Positions 26,340-35,530 of a stretch of 64,000 bases of DNA are shown piece after piece (position 1 is the first letter of the stretch; each line of letters opens with the position of its first letter). The notes beneath the pieces were generated by a model. The model was given only the letters and a program-made list of their open reading frames with translations. It was not told where the DNA came from and made no database searches. The DNA is from SHZI01 sp964417725. Lineage in GTDB: Bacteria; Pseudomonadota; Gammaproteobacteria; Steroidobacterales; GCA-2729495. The DNA lies in NCBI GenBank assembly GCA_964417725.1, contig CAYQIV010000011.1, positions 1 through 64,000 of the forward strand. Reading direction: 5' to 3'. The position numbers and the translations under genes were made by a program.

Positions 26340-27452
26340 GTGGGCGTGATCCTGACCGTCAATGGTGGCAGCAGCTCGGTGCGCCTCGCCGCGTTCCGCT
26401 CGCCGGAGCTGGCGCCCGTGGCGCGCCACCGCTACGAGATCGATCCGGCCGCCGCCGGGCACGGCTTTGCCGCGCAGTTGCAGCGGCTGGCCCTGCCGGG
26501 CGCTCCGGCAGTGGTCGTGCACCGCGTGGTTCATGGTGGCCGCCACTTCGCAGCGCCCTGCCTCATCGATGAGACGACCGAGCGTGCCCTCGAGGCGCTG
26601 GTGCCGCTGGCGCCGCTCCATCAGCCGGTGGCCCTGGCCCTGCTGCGCGCGGTGCGCACGGCACTGGGGCCGGCGCTGCCGCAAATTGCGGTGTTCGACA
26701 CGGCGTTCTTCAGCGACCTGCCCGTGGCCGCGCGCCACTACGCCCTGCCGATGGCCCTGTGCGAGCAGTACGGCATCCGCCGCTACGGGTTCCACGGGCT
26801 GGCCCATCAGGCGATGCTCGAGGCCTGGGCCCAACACGATGACCGCGCCCGGCCGGACGCGCGGGTGATTTCCCTGCAGCTCGGTGCCGGGTGTTCGGTG
26901 ACAGCCAGCATCGGCGGCCGGCCCGTCGACACCTCGATGGGTTTCTCGCCGCTCGAAGGCCTGGTGATGGCCACGCGCAGCGGCGACGTCGACCCCGCAG
27001 TGCTGCTGTACCTGCAGCGCGAGGCCGGCCTGTCGCCGGAGGCGCTGGAAACACTGCTCAACCGCCGCGCCGGGCTGCTCGGCCTGTCGGGGATCTCCGG
27101 CGATGTCGGCGCCCTGCTGGCGAGCGAGGCGCCCGCCGCACGGCTTGCGCTCGATGTCTATTGCCGGCGGATCCGGCGCCATGTCGGCGCCTGCATGGCG
27201 GTGCTCGGCGGCGTCGACGCGATCCTCTTCGGCGGCGGCGTCGGCGAAAACGTCGCGCTGGTCCGCGCCCGCGCACTTGAAGGCCTCGGCTTTGCCGGCA
27301 TCGCGATCGACCCGCAGGCGAACGCCGGCGTCACGGGCAGCGCCGCGTGCATCTCGACAGGCGGTGCCCCGGTGCGCGTGTGGGTGACGCCGGTCGATGA
27401 AGCGCACGTCATGGCCCGCGCGGTGCGCCACCTGCCCGAACTCATGTCATGA
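26340..27452 (+). CDS. ackA: Acetate kinase
   Basis: Interconverts acetyl phosphate and acetate, yielding ATP. The GTG at 26340 gives MGVILTVNGGSSSVR, matching the family N-terminus, with GGAG upstream; an ATG at 26307 is the alternative. The 370-aa protein is slightly short. Recognisable motifs are HRVVHGG, YGFHGLAH, VDTSMGFSPLEGLVMATRSGD and FGGGVGEN. Differences from the consensus include Arg for Lys in SSSLK and LGAGCS for LGNGAS. It overlaps phosphoketolase, the usual partner that supplies acetyl phosphate. Confidence 0.9.
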   Translation: MGVILTVNGGSSSVRLAAFRSPELAPVARHRYEIDPAAAGHGFAAQLQRLALPGAPAVVVHRVVHGGRHFAAPCLIDETTERALEALVPLAPLHQPVALALLRAVRTALGPALPQIAVFDTAFFSDLPVAARHYALPMALCEQYGIRRYGFHGLAHQAMLEAWAQHDDRARPDARVISLQLGAGCSVTASIGGRPVDTSMGFSPLEGLVMATRSGDVDPAVLLYLQREAGLSPEALETLLNRRAGLLGLSGISGDVGALLASEAPAARLALDVYCRRIRRHVGACMAVLGGVDAILFGGGVGENVALVRARALEGLGFAGIAIDPQANAGVTGSAACISTGGAPVRVWVTPVDEAHVMARAVRHLPELMS

Positions 27453-27466
27453 CCCTGGAGGTGCCG

Positions 27467-29872
27467 ATGAACACCCATGCCCCCCTCTCGCCGCAGGCGC
27501 TTGCGCAGGTGGATGCCTGGTGGCGGGCCGCCAACTACCTTTCCGTCGGCCAGATCTACCTGCTCGACAACCCGCTCCTCACGGCGCCGCTGCACATCGG
27601 CCACGTCAAGCCGCGGCTGCTCGGCCACTGGGGTACGACGCCGGGCCTCAATTTCATCTACGCGCACCTCAACCGGCTGATCCGCCGCGACGACCTCGAC
27701 ATGATCTACCTCGCCGGTCCCGGCCACGGCGGCCCGGCGCTGTGCGCCTGCACCTGGCTCGAAGGCAGCTACAGCGAATGCTATCCCGACGTGACGCGCG
27801 ATGCGGCCGGCATGAAACAGCTGTTCCGGCGCTTTTCCTTTCCCGGCGGCGTGCCCAGTCACGTCGCGCCCGAGACGCCGGGCTCGATCCACGAAGGCGG
27901 TGAACTCGGCTATGTCCTCTCGCATGCCTTCGGTGCGGTGTTCGACAACCCCGACCTCATCGCCGCCTGCGTCATCGGCGACGGCGAGGCCGAAACCGGC
28001 CCGCTGGCCGCGGCCTGGCACGGCAACAAGTTTCTCAACCCGGCCCGCGACGGGGCGGTGCTGCCGATTCTGCATCTCAACGGCTACAAGATCGCCAACC
28101 CGACGCTGCTGGCGCGGATCAGCGAAGAGGAGCTGATGCAGTACCTGCGCGGCTGCGGCTACGAGCCACGCCTGGTCACCGGCCATGAGCCCGTCGCCGC
28201 ACACCAGGCCATGGCCGCGGCGCTGGACTGGGCCTGCGCGACCATCCGCGCCGCCCAGACCCGCGCGCGTACCCCTGGCAGTCCGGTGGAACGCCCGCGC
28301 TGGCCGGTGCTGGTGCTGCGCACGCCCAAGGGCTGGACCGGTCCTGCGACTGTCGACGGCCTGCCGGTCGAGGGCCACTGGCGTTCGCACCAGGTGCCAC
28401 TTTCCAAACTGGCGCAACGCCCCGATCAGCTCGCGGCGCTGGAGAGATGGCTGCAGAGCTACCGCCCGCATGAGCTTTTCGACGAAGGCGGCCGACCGCA
28501 CCCCGACATTCTTGCCCTGGCCCCAGAGGGGCATCGGCGCATGGGTGCCAACCCGCACGCCAACGGCGGGCTGCTGCTGCACGATCTGGCGCTGCCGGCA
28601 CTGGCCGGCTACGCGGTGCCGGTGCCCTCGCCGGGCGCCGTCGACGCCGAGGCGACGCGCGTGCTCGGCACCTGGCTGCGCGATGTCATGCAGGCCAATG
28701 CCGCGGCGGGCAATTTCCGCCTGTTCGGTCCGGACGAAACGGCGTCAAACCGGCTCGGCGCGGTGTTTGAGGTCACCGACCGCACCTGGCTGGCCGGGGT
28801 GCACGATACCGACGAGGGCCTGAGTGCCGATGGGCGGGTGATGGAGATCCTCTCCGAGCACACCTGCCAGGGCTGGCTGGAAGGCTACCTCCTCACCGGC
28901 CGGCACGGGCTGTTCTCGTGCTACGAGGCCTTCATCCATATCGTCGACTCGATGTTCAACCAGCACGCCAAGTGGCTCAAGGTGGCGGGCCACGAGATCC
29001 CCTGGCGGCGGCCCATCGCCTCGCTCAACTATCTGCTCACGTCACATGTCTGGCGCCAGGACCACAACGGCTTTTCACACCAGGACCCCGGTTTCATCGA
29101 CCACGTCGTCAACAAGAAGGCCGATATCATCCGCGTCTACCTGCCACCCGACGCCAACACCTTGCTGTGCGTTGCCGACATCTGCCTGCGCTCACGCAAC
29201 TTCGTCAACGTGATCGTCGCCGGCAAGCAGCCCGCACCGCAGTGGCTCGACATGGCTGCGGCCGTCACGCACTGTGATGCCGGCATCGGCATCTGGGCGT
29301 GGGCCGGCAACGACGACGGCGAACTGCCCGATGTGGTCATGGCCAGTGCCGGCGATGTGCCGACGCTCGAAACCCTTGCCGCCATCGCCCTGCTGCGTGA
29401 ACACCTGCCGGCGCTCAGGGTGCGCATGGTCAACGTCGTCGACCTCATGACGCTGCAGCCGAAGGAAGAGCACCCGCATGGCCTCTCCGATGAGCGCTTC
29501 GACTCGCTGTTCACCGTCGACCGGCCGATCATCTTTGCCTACCACGGCTACCCGTGGCTCATTCACCGGCTGACCTACCGGCGCACCAACCATGACAACC
29601 TGCACGTGCGCGGCTACAAGGAAGAAGGCACCACCACCACGCCCTTCGACATGTGCGTGCTGAACGACATCGACCGCTTCCACCTGGTCTGCGATGTCAT
29701 CGACCGTGTGCCCGGCCTCGCCGCCCGCGCTGCCCACGTGCGCCAGCACATGCGCGACCAGCGCATCATTCACAAGCAGTACATCGCCACCCACGGCGAG
29801 GACATGCCCGGGATCCGCCACTGGCGCTGGCCGGGCGAACACCTGCCCGGGGGGGCGATGACGCTGTCTTGA
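27467..29872 (+). CDS. xfp: Xylulose-5-phosphate/fructose-6-phosphate phosphoketolase
   Basis: Thiamine diphosphate enzyme that cleaves xylulose 5-phosphate (and often fructose 6-phosphate) with phosphate to acetyl phosphate and an aldose phosphate. The 801-aa product has GPGHGGPA, the TPP-binding GDGEAETGPLA with NGYKIANPT, and HTCQGWLEGYLLTGRHG in the second domain. The ATG at 27467 is preceded by GGAGG; an ATG at 27449 overlapping the ackA stop is also in frame. Coupling with ackA makes an acetyl-phosphate-to-ATP bypass. Confidence 0.95.
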   Translation: MNTHAPLSPQALAQVDAWWRAANYLSVGQIYLLDNPLLTAPLHIGHVKPRLLGHWGTTPGLNFIYAHLNRLIRRDDLDMIYLAGPGHGGPALCACTWLEGSYSECYPDVTRDAAGMKQLFRRFSFPGGVPSHVAPETPGSIHEGGELGYVLSHAFGAVFDNPDLIAACVIGDGEAETGPLAAAWHGNKFLNPARDGAVLPILHLNGYKIANPTLLARISEEELMQYLRGCGYEPRLVTGHEPVAAHQAMAAALDWACATIRAAQTRARTPGSPVERPRWPVLVLRTPKGWTGPATVDGLPVEGHWRSHQVPLSKLAQRPDQLAALERWLQSYRPHELFDEGGRPHPDILALAPEGHRRMGANPHANGGLLLHDLALPALAGYAVPVPSPGAVDAEATRVLGTWLRDVMQANAAAGNFRLFGPDETASNRLGAVFEVTDRTWLAGVHDTDEGLSADGRVMEILSEHTCQGWLEGYLLTGRHGLFSCYEAFIHIVDSMFNQHAKWLKVAGHEIPWRRPIASLNYLLTSHVWRQDHNGFSHQDPGFIDHVVNKKADIIRVYLPPDANTLLCVADICLRSRNFVNVIVAGKQPAPQWLDMAAAVTHCDAGIGIWAWAGNDDGELPDVVMASAGDVPTLETLAAIALLREHLPALRVRMVNVVDLMTLQPKEEHPHGLSDERFDSLFTVDRPIIFAYHGYPWLIHRLTYRRTNHDNLHVRGYKEEGTTTTPFDMCVLNDIDRFHLVCDVIDRVPGLAARAAHVRQHMRDQRIIHKQYIATHGEDMPGIRHWRWPGEHLPGGAMTLS

Positions 29873-29969
29873 GGCCGCCGTCCGTCACGCCGGTCTGCTG
29901 CGGGAAAGTGGATGGGCCGGGGAGGGTTGAATCGCCGCCCGTGGCCCCCCCGTTGTGTGGCTGCTCAAC

Positions 29970-30686
29970 TCACGCGGGGCTTGGCTTCCGCCGCGCAAAG
30001 TGCACGCACGTCGCGATCAGGCCCGAGGCGATGCAGATCTCGCCGAAGTTGCTGATCGGCAGGGAGTAGGTCGAGGTGGCGAAAGCGCCGGCGGCGATGA
30101 ACATGGCGCCGGAACCCGCCGCCAGCCAGATCCAGCGGTGGCGGATCCACACCAGCACGCCGACGGCAAAGACCACCACATTGGCGATGATCGCCGCCAG
30201 CGGGCTGCCGGCGCCGCCGGTGATCACCGGGTCGGTCGGGGCGCACAGCTGTGCCGGCGAAACGTTCGTCGAATAGCGGATCGTGTCGGCGATGCAGGCC
30301 GGGTGCAGCTCCATCAGCGGGATGTAGCGTGCATCGTAAAGACTCAGGGCCACGGCGAACACGCACAGGCTGCCCATCACCCCGCGGTGGCGCGCCCACC
30401 CGAGCCCCGCCAGGCGCGCGATCGATCCGGCAGCGATGATCAGCAGTGGCACCATCGTCCAGTGCCAGATGAAGGCCGGCATCGCCATCAGTTCGAGCAG
30501 GCGGCCCTGGCCGATGAAGTGGCCCATGCCGATGCGGAAGTTGTCGTACCACAGCAGCGTGTTGCTGATCAGCACGATGAGCAGCGCGACCGGCCGGCCC
30601 GTGGTGGCCCAGGCCCGCCACCCCCAGACCCAGAGCCCGATGTGGACCAGCGCGAACAGCAGGAACGTCAGGGACAGCACGGGCAT
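29970..30686 (-). CDS. Multi-spanning membrane protein of unknown function
   Basis: Product of 238 aa with about seven hydrophobic helices and few charges outside loops. A central loop of about 35 residues contains two cysteines (in HPACIADTIR and AQLCAPTD). I do not recognise the family. It lies downstream of the PEP-carboxylase homologue on the same strand, 26 bases away, so it may share its transcript. Confidence 0.6.
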   Translation of the reverse strand: MPVLSLTFLLFALVHIGLWVWGWRAWATTGRPVALLIVLISNTLLWYDNFRIGMGHFIGQGRLLELMAMPAFIWHWTMVPLLIIAAGSIARLAGLGWARHRGVMGSLCVFAVALSLYDARYIPLMELHPACIADTIRYSTNVSPAQLCAPTDPVITGGAGSPLAAIIANVVVFAVGVLVWIRHRWIWLAAGSGAMFIAAGAFATSTYSLPISNFGEICIASGLIATCVHFARRKPSPA

Positions 30687-30712
30687 GGGGGATACCTCTC
30701 GTGGGGAAAAAC

Positions 30713-33487
30713 TCAGCCGGAGTCCTGCAGCCCGCGGGCGATGCCGTTGATGCTGGCGATGAGGGCATTGAACAGGCTGTCGTCGCCGCTCTGCCGCCAG
30801 CGCCGCAGCAGGTCGACCTGCAGCAGGCTCATCGGGTCGACGTAGGGGTTGCGCAGCAGGATGGAGCGCCGCAAGGTGTTGTCCTTCTCCAGCAGCATGT
30901 CCTGCTCGCGCACGTCGAGGATGAGTCGTCGCGTCAGCGTGAACCCGGCTTCGATGCGTGGAAAAAACACCGCGTGCAGCCCGTCGGCGAGCTGCGAATA
31001 GCGCCTGGCGATGTCGAGGTCGCTCTTGGCGATGACCATCTCCACGTCATCCAGCAGGGTGGCGAAGAAATGCCAGCCGCCGGCCATCTCGCGCAGCACG
31101 TCCATGCCGTGCTCGTCGATGGCCGCGCGCAGGCCCTGACCGAAACCATACCAGCCAGGCAGCATGTTGCGGCTCTGCGTCCACGCCAGTACCCACGGTG
31201 CGGTGCCGGCCGCGGCGAGCAGTCCCTCCGCCACCAGCATGTCGGGGCCGCCGGTGCCGCGCCGCAGCCGTTCGATGGCATCCGCCGGGGTCGCCAGCCG
31301 GTAGTAGTCCATGAAGCCGGGCGATTCCCGTACCAGTGACTGGTACGCCTGACGTGAGGCGGCTGCCAGGGTGTCCAGTGCGGCTTCCCACGCACGTGAC
31401 GGGGGCGGCTTCATGCCCGATGCGCCGCGCGCGCTGACTTCCAGCAACGCGCCCAGTGCCTGTTCGAGGGTGCGCAGCGCGATGGCGCGCACGCCGTACT
31501 TGTTGGCGACCATCTCGCCGGGCTCGACCCAGCGGATGCGACCGTGCACCGTGCCGCGCGGCGTGCTGAGGATGTCGGCATGGGCCTTGCCGCCACCGGG
31601 ACTGATGGTGCCGAAACGCCCGTGCATGAAAGACAGCGCCAGGCCGCTCCCGGCGGCGGCGTCGGTCAGCTGCCGCTGCGTGTCGCGCAGCGCGGCCCGC
31701 GCCGAGGCGAGGTCGCTGTCGACGTCGCTGTCGGCGATGCCGAGCATGACGAGCTGTTGCTGGCCGCGCGCCTGCAGGTGGGCCTGATAGAGCGGGTCGC
31801 GCCAGGCCCCGGCCATCACGCCCGGGGCATCGGTCAGGCCGCGCACGGTTTCGAAGCCGGGCGCGATGTCGATGGGCGCCTCACCGTCGGCACCGCGCAG
31901 GTCGCCCCATTGCGCCAGCAGCAGTACGGCCAGCAGGTCGTCGGGGCCCTCGGCATGGCTGATCACATAGGGGCCGATGGCCTGGGCACCGTAGCGGCGC
32001 CGGCAGTAGTCGATGGCCTGGAAGATGCCAATGGTGCGCTTGGCCTCGTTGTCGAGTGCCCCGTGGGGTGATTCGTTGGCCAGCAGCGCCTGGCGCAACC
32101 GCTCGCAGCGGTACTCCGGCGTGAGCACCGCCCATTGCGCCTCGCCGAGACAGCGGCCGACGACGCTGCGGTTGGCCACCGCCTCCTGGCGGATGTCGAT
32201 GGTCATCAGGTGAAAGCCGAAGGCCTCGACCCGCCGCAGCAGGCGCTGGACGTTGAAAAGCCCGGCGTGGTCGCCCTGGTTGTGCGTCAGGCTGTCGGCG
32301 ATCAGGCGCACGTCGCCGGCGAACTCGTCGGCCGATTCGTACGGGAACAGGCCACCGGAATAGGTCGACTGGAGGCGCGCCATCATCAGGCGCAGGAACA
32401 CCCGGTAGGGCATCTCGCGATAACGCACCGGGATCAGTCCCGGGGCGTTGGGGAAATGCGCGGTATAGCGGCCGATGCGTTCGAGCAGCGCGGCGTCGAC
32501 GGTCACGCGGCTGGTGCTCTGGCTGAGCTTCTCGGCCAGCTCGCGGCATTCGCGGTGGTAGAGGTCGAGGATCAGCGCGCGCTGGCGGGCCAGTGTCTCG
32601 CGGATCGTCCGCGCCGTGATCTCGTTGCGCCCGACGAGGTCGCCGCCGATCCACGAGCCGAGGTGCAGCACCGGCGGCGCGCGCCACGTGTCCGCTTCCG
32701 CACCCCACGCCACGCGCAACGCCGCGTCGAGGTTCTCGCCGATCAGCGGCATCATGCGGTAGACGACCTCGGTGACGAAATAGAGCACGTGCTCGAGCTC
32801 GTCGGCGACGGTGCGCAGGCCGGTGGGGTGCTCCTCCGTCTGCCAGATGGCGGTGATGTCGGTGCGGATGACCTCGAGGTCGGCCGCCAGCTCCTGGGGT
32901 GACAGGGCAGTGTTCTGCATGTCGATCAGGCGCCGCACGATGTCCTGCTGGCGGCGCAGGATGGTGCGTCGTGTCGGCTCGGTGGGGTGCGCGGTCAGCA
33001 CCGGCATGAACTCGATGCGGGCCAACAGGGCGTGGACCTCGTCGAGCGTCATGCCGCGGTCGCGCAGCCGGCAAAGTGTGTCCTCGAGGCCGCCGGGCTG
33101 GCGGTGGACGCCCTCGCGCAGCCAGGCCCGCCGCCGCCGGATGCGGTGCACCAGCTCGGCGATGTTGACCACCTGGAAATAGGTGGAGAAAGCGCGGATG
33201 AAATCGCCGGTCTCTTGCGCGGGGATGGCGCCGATTGCCGCGTCGAGCGCGGCCTCGGCCCCGGCCACGCCTTCGCGCCGGTCGATGGCCAGGCGCCGCA
33301 CACGCTCGATGGATCGATACAGCGTCTCGCCGCCCTGCTCGGCAATCAGCCGGCCGACGAGGGTGCCGAGCTGATGGACGTCGCGGCGCAGGCCCTCGTC
33401 CTTGGCGGCAAAGCGGATCTGGTCGCGTGTTTCGCTCAAAGGTTCAGGCTCTGGCGCTGCCCTGGTCGGCATCCATCGTCGTGGCAT
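30713..33487 (-). CDS. PEP-carboxylase homologue with altered catalytic motifs
   Basis: Full-length (924 aa) relative of phosphoenolpyruvate carboxylase. The VLTAHPTEPTRRT motif with the catalytic histidine is intact. Other active-site motifs are changed: GGDRDGNP reads GGDLVGRN, the GYSDSxKD lysine motif reads GIADSDVDSD, and FHGRGGxxGRGGGP reads MHGRFGTISPGGG. Thus equivalents of E. coli Arg396, Lys546 and Arg587 are replaced. The reading frame is unbroken, so this is not a decayed gene. It may be a paralogue with another activity. It diverges from an SLC13-type transporter gene. Confidence 0.85.
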   Translation of the reverse strand: MPRRWMPTRAAPEPEPLSETRDQIRFAAKDEGLRRDVHQLGTLVGRLIAEQGGETLYRSIERVRRLAIDRREGVAGAEAALDAAIGAIPAQETGDFIRAFSTYFQVVNIAELVHRIRRRRAWLREGVHRQPGGLEDTLCRLRDRGMTLDEVHALLARIEFMPVLTAHPTEPTRRTILRRQQDIVRRLIDMQNTALSPQELAADLEVIRTDITAIWQTEEHPTGLRTVADELEHVLYFVTEVVYRMMPLIGENLDAALRVAWGAEADTWRAPPVLHLGSWIGGDLVGRNEITARTIRETLARQRALILDLYHRECRELAEKLSQSTSRVTVDAALLERIGRYTAHFPNAPGLIPVRYREMPYRVFLRLMMARLQSTYSGGLFPYESADEFAGDVRLIADSLTHNQGDHAGLFNVQRLLRRVEAFGFHLMTIDIRQEAVANRSVVGRCLGEAQWAVLTPEYRCERLRQALLANESPHGALDNEAKRTIGIFQAIDYCRRRYGAQAIGPYVISHAEGPDDLLAVLLLAQWGDLRGADGEAPIDIAPGFETVRGLTDAPGVMAGAWRDPLYQAHLQARGQQQLVMLGIADSDVDSDLASARAALRDTQRQLTDAAAGSGLALSFMHGRFGTISPGGGKAHADILSTPRGTVHGRIRWVEPGEMVANKYGVRAIALRTLEQALGALLEVSARGASGMKPPPSRAWEAALDTLAAASRQAYQSLVRESPGFMDYYRLATPADAIERLRRGTGGPDMLVAEGLLAAAGTAPWVLAWTQSRNMLPGWYGFGQGLRAAIDEHGMDVLREMAGGWHFFATLLDDVEMVIAKSDLDIARRYSQLADGLHAVFFPRIEAGFTLTRRLILDVREQDMLLEKDNTLRRSILLRNPYVDPMSLLQVDLLRRWRQSGDDSLFNALIASINGIARGLQDSG

Positions 33488-33661
33488 TGACTTGTTTTGC
33501 CGGCACGATAACAGAGTATCGACGCCTTTTCCGTCATATGCCGGCCAATGAGCCGGATATGGGCAGCGCGCATTGGCGGCCGGCCGGAAGGCCGTGATAT
33601 ATGGTGGCGCCGCTTTCCAGGAACACCCCGAACGTGTCGTCCATTATCAGGGTGGCAGGCC

Positions 33662-35482
33662 ATGCCGATCCTTCCTGACCTGCACGCATGGGTCGCCATG
33701 GCGCTGACCCTCGGCGCCCTCTACCTCTTTTCCCGCGAGCACATCCGCGCCGAGGCCACCAGCCTGGCCGTGCTGCTGATCCTCGCCTTGCTGTTTTACC
33801 TGTTCCCATACGGGGGGTTCCGTCCGGCCGACCTCTTCGCCAACTTCGGCCACGAGGGGCTGGTGACGGTCTGCGCGCTGATGGTGCTGGGCCAGGGTCT
33901 CGACCGCACCGGTGCCATGCAGCCGGTGGTGACGCTGCTCGCCCGGGCCTGGGCGACCCGGCCGACGCTGGCGCTGCTGGTCACGCTCGTCCTCGCCTGG
34001 GCGACCAGCGGCTTCATCAACGACACGCCGCAGATCGTCATGCTGATCCCGGTGCTGGTCGCCTGCACGATGCGTGCACGGGTCGCACCGTCCAGGGTGC
34101 TGCTGCCGATGGGCATGGCGGTATTGCTCGGCGGGATGACCACGACCATCGGTTCCGGCAGCAACATCCTCGCCGTGGGCATTGCCGCGGGTTTCGGCAT
34201 CCAGCTGCACATGTTCGACTTCTTCGTCCCGGCGGCGATCGGCGGCCTGGCCGGGCTCATGTTCCTGTGGCTCGTTGCACCACGCCTGTTGCCCGACCGC
34301 CGGCCGATGCTCAGCGACACCTCTCCGCGGCTCTTCAACGCCGTGCTCTACATCACCACCGACAGCTTCGCCGCCGGTCGCCGGCTCGCCGACGTGCGCC
34401 GCCGCACCGAGGACCGCATGCGCATCGAGCGCATCGGCCGCGGCGACAGCCTGTTCGTCGCCAAGTTGCCCTCCGTACGCCTGCAGCCGGGTGACCGGCT
34501 CTACGTGCGTGACACGGCCGACCGGCTCAAGGAGTTCGAGCGCCTGCTCGGCGCCACGCTCTACGATGAGAGCGACATCGAGCACCCGGTGCGCGAGGGT
34601 GCGCCGCTGAGGGACGAAGGCCAGCAGCTTGCCGAGGTGGTCGTCTCGCGCTCCTCGCCGCTGCACAACCGCACCCTCAATGCCGCGCATTTCAGCAGTC
34701 TCTACAAGCTCGTGCCGCTGGCCATCCACACCACCCGGGGCAGCACGGACGCCGTCGAGGACCTCAACGAAGTGCGCCTCCAGGCCGGTGACGTGCTGCT
34801 CGTACAGGGCACGCGCCAGGCCGTCGCGGAGTTGCGCGGCAGCGGTTCGATGCTGGTGCTCGACGGCACCATCGACCTGCCGCACACCGACCGCGCGCCG
34901 TGGGCGCTGGCCACGCTGATGGCGGTGGTCGGTGTGGCCGCCACGGGTCTGTTGCCGATGTCGCTGAGCGCCCTGTGCGGGGTGGCGCTGATGCTCGCCA
35001 CGCGTTGCCTGCGCTGGCGCGACCTGTCGGCCGCGCTGAGCCTGCCGCTGATCCTGCTGGTGGTGGCCAGCCTGTCGCTGGGTGATGCGATGACGGTGAC
35101 CGGTGCGATCGATTTCATCGCCGGGCTGTTCCTGGCGGTAACGCGTGATCTGCCGGTGCCGGTGATCCTCAGCGGGCTGATGCTGGTGCTCGTCGTCATC
35201 ACCAACCTCGTCACCAACAACACCGTGGCGGTGATCGGCGTGCCGATCGCGATCCGCATTGCCGAACAGCTCGCCGCACCGGTCGAGCCCTTCGTGGTCG
35301 CGGCGATCTTCGCCGCCAACATGAGCTACGCGACGCCGATCGGCTACCAGGGCAACCTGCTGATCATGAGCGCCGGGGATTACCGCTTCGCGGATTTCGT
35401 CCGCGTCGGTGTCCCGCTGACGCTGCTGATGTGGCTGATGTTCAGCCTCTACCTGCCGGTCTACTACGGGCTGTGGAAATGA
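33662..35482 (+). CDS. SLC13/DASS-type transporter with two TrkA-C domains
   Basis: Membrane protein of 606 aa. An N-terminal half with about five helices includes TSGFINDTPQIVMLIPV, and a C-terminal half includes NLVTNNTVAVIGVPIAI and SYATPIGYQGNLLIMSAGDY. The paired NxT and TPxGYQxN motifs are typical of Na+-linked dicarboxylate or sulfate carriers. Two RCK_C/TrkA-C domains (about residues 210-400) lie between the halves. The ATG at 33662 is preceded by a GGTGGCAGG stretch. The likely substrate is a di- or tricarboxylate, but this is not certain. Confidence 0.87.
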   Translation: MPILPDLHAWVAMALTLGALYLFSREHIRAEATSLAVLLILALLFYLFPYGGFRPADLFANFGHEGLVTVCALMVLGQGLDRTGAMQPVVTLLARAWATRPTLALLVTLVLAWATSGFINDTPQIVMLIPVLVACTMRARVAPSRVLLPMGMAVLLGGMTTTIGSGSNILAVGIAAGFGIQLHMFDFFVPAAIGGLAGLMFLWLVAPRLLPDRRPMLSDTSPRLFNAVLYITTDSFAAGRRLADVRRRTEDRMRIERIGRGDSLFVAKLPSVRLQPGDRLYVRDTADRLKEFERLLGATLYDESDIEHPVREGAPLRDEGQQLAEVVVSRSSPLHNRTLNAAHFSSLYKLVPLAIHTTRGSTDAVEDLNEVRLQAGDVLLVQGTRQAVAELRGSGSMLVLDGTIDLPHTDRAPWALATLMAVVGVAATGLLPMSLSALCGVALMLATRCLRWRDLSAALSLPLILLVVASLSLGDAMTVTGAIDFIAGLFLAVTRDLPVPVILSGLMLVLVVITNLVTNNTVAVIGVPIAIRIAEQLAAPVEPFVVAAIFAANMSYATPIGYQGNLLIMSAGDYRFADFVRVGVPLTLLMWLMFSLYLPVYYGLWK

Positions 35483-35517
35483 AACGGGCCGGGTTCTGTG
35501 GCAGAACCCGGCCCGTT
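35483..35517 (+). terminator. Strong bidirectional hairpin terminator
   Basis: A perfect 16-bp stem (35483-35498 with 35502-35517, left arm AACGGGCCGGGTTCTG) closes a TGG loop between two convergent genes. There is no T-run, but position and stability support a shared terminator. Confidence 0.75.
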
Positions 35518-35530
35518 GGCAGGCGCTGTG

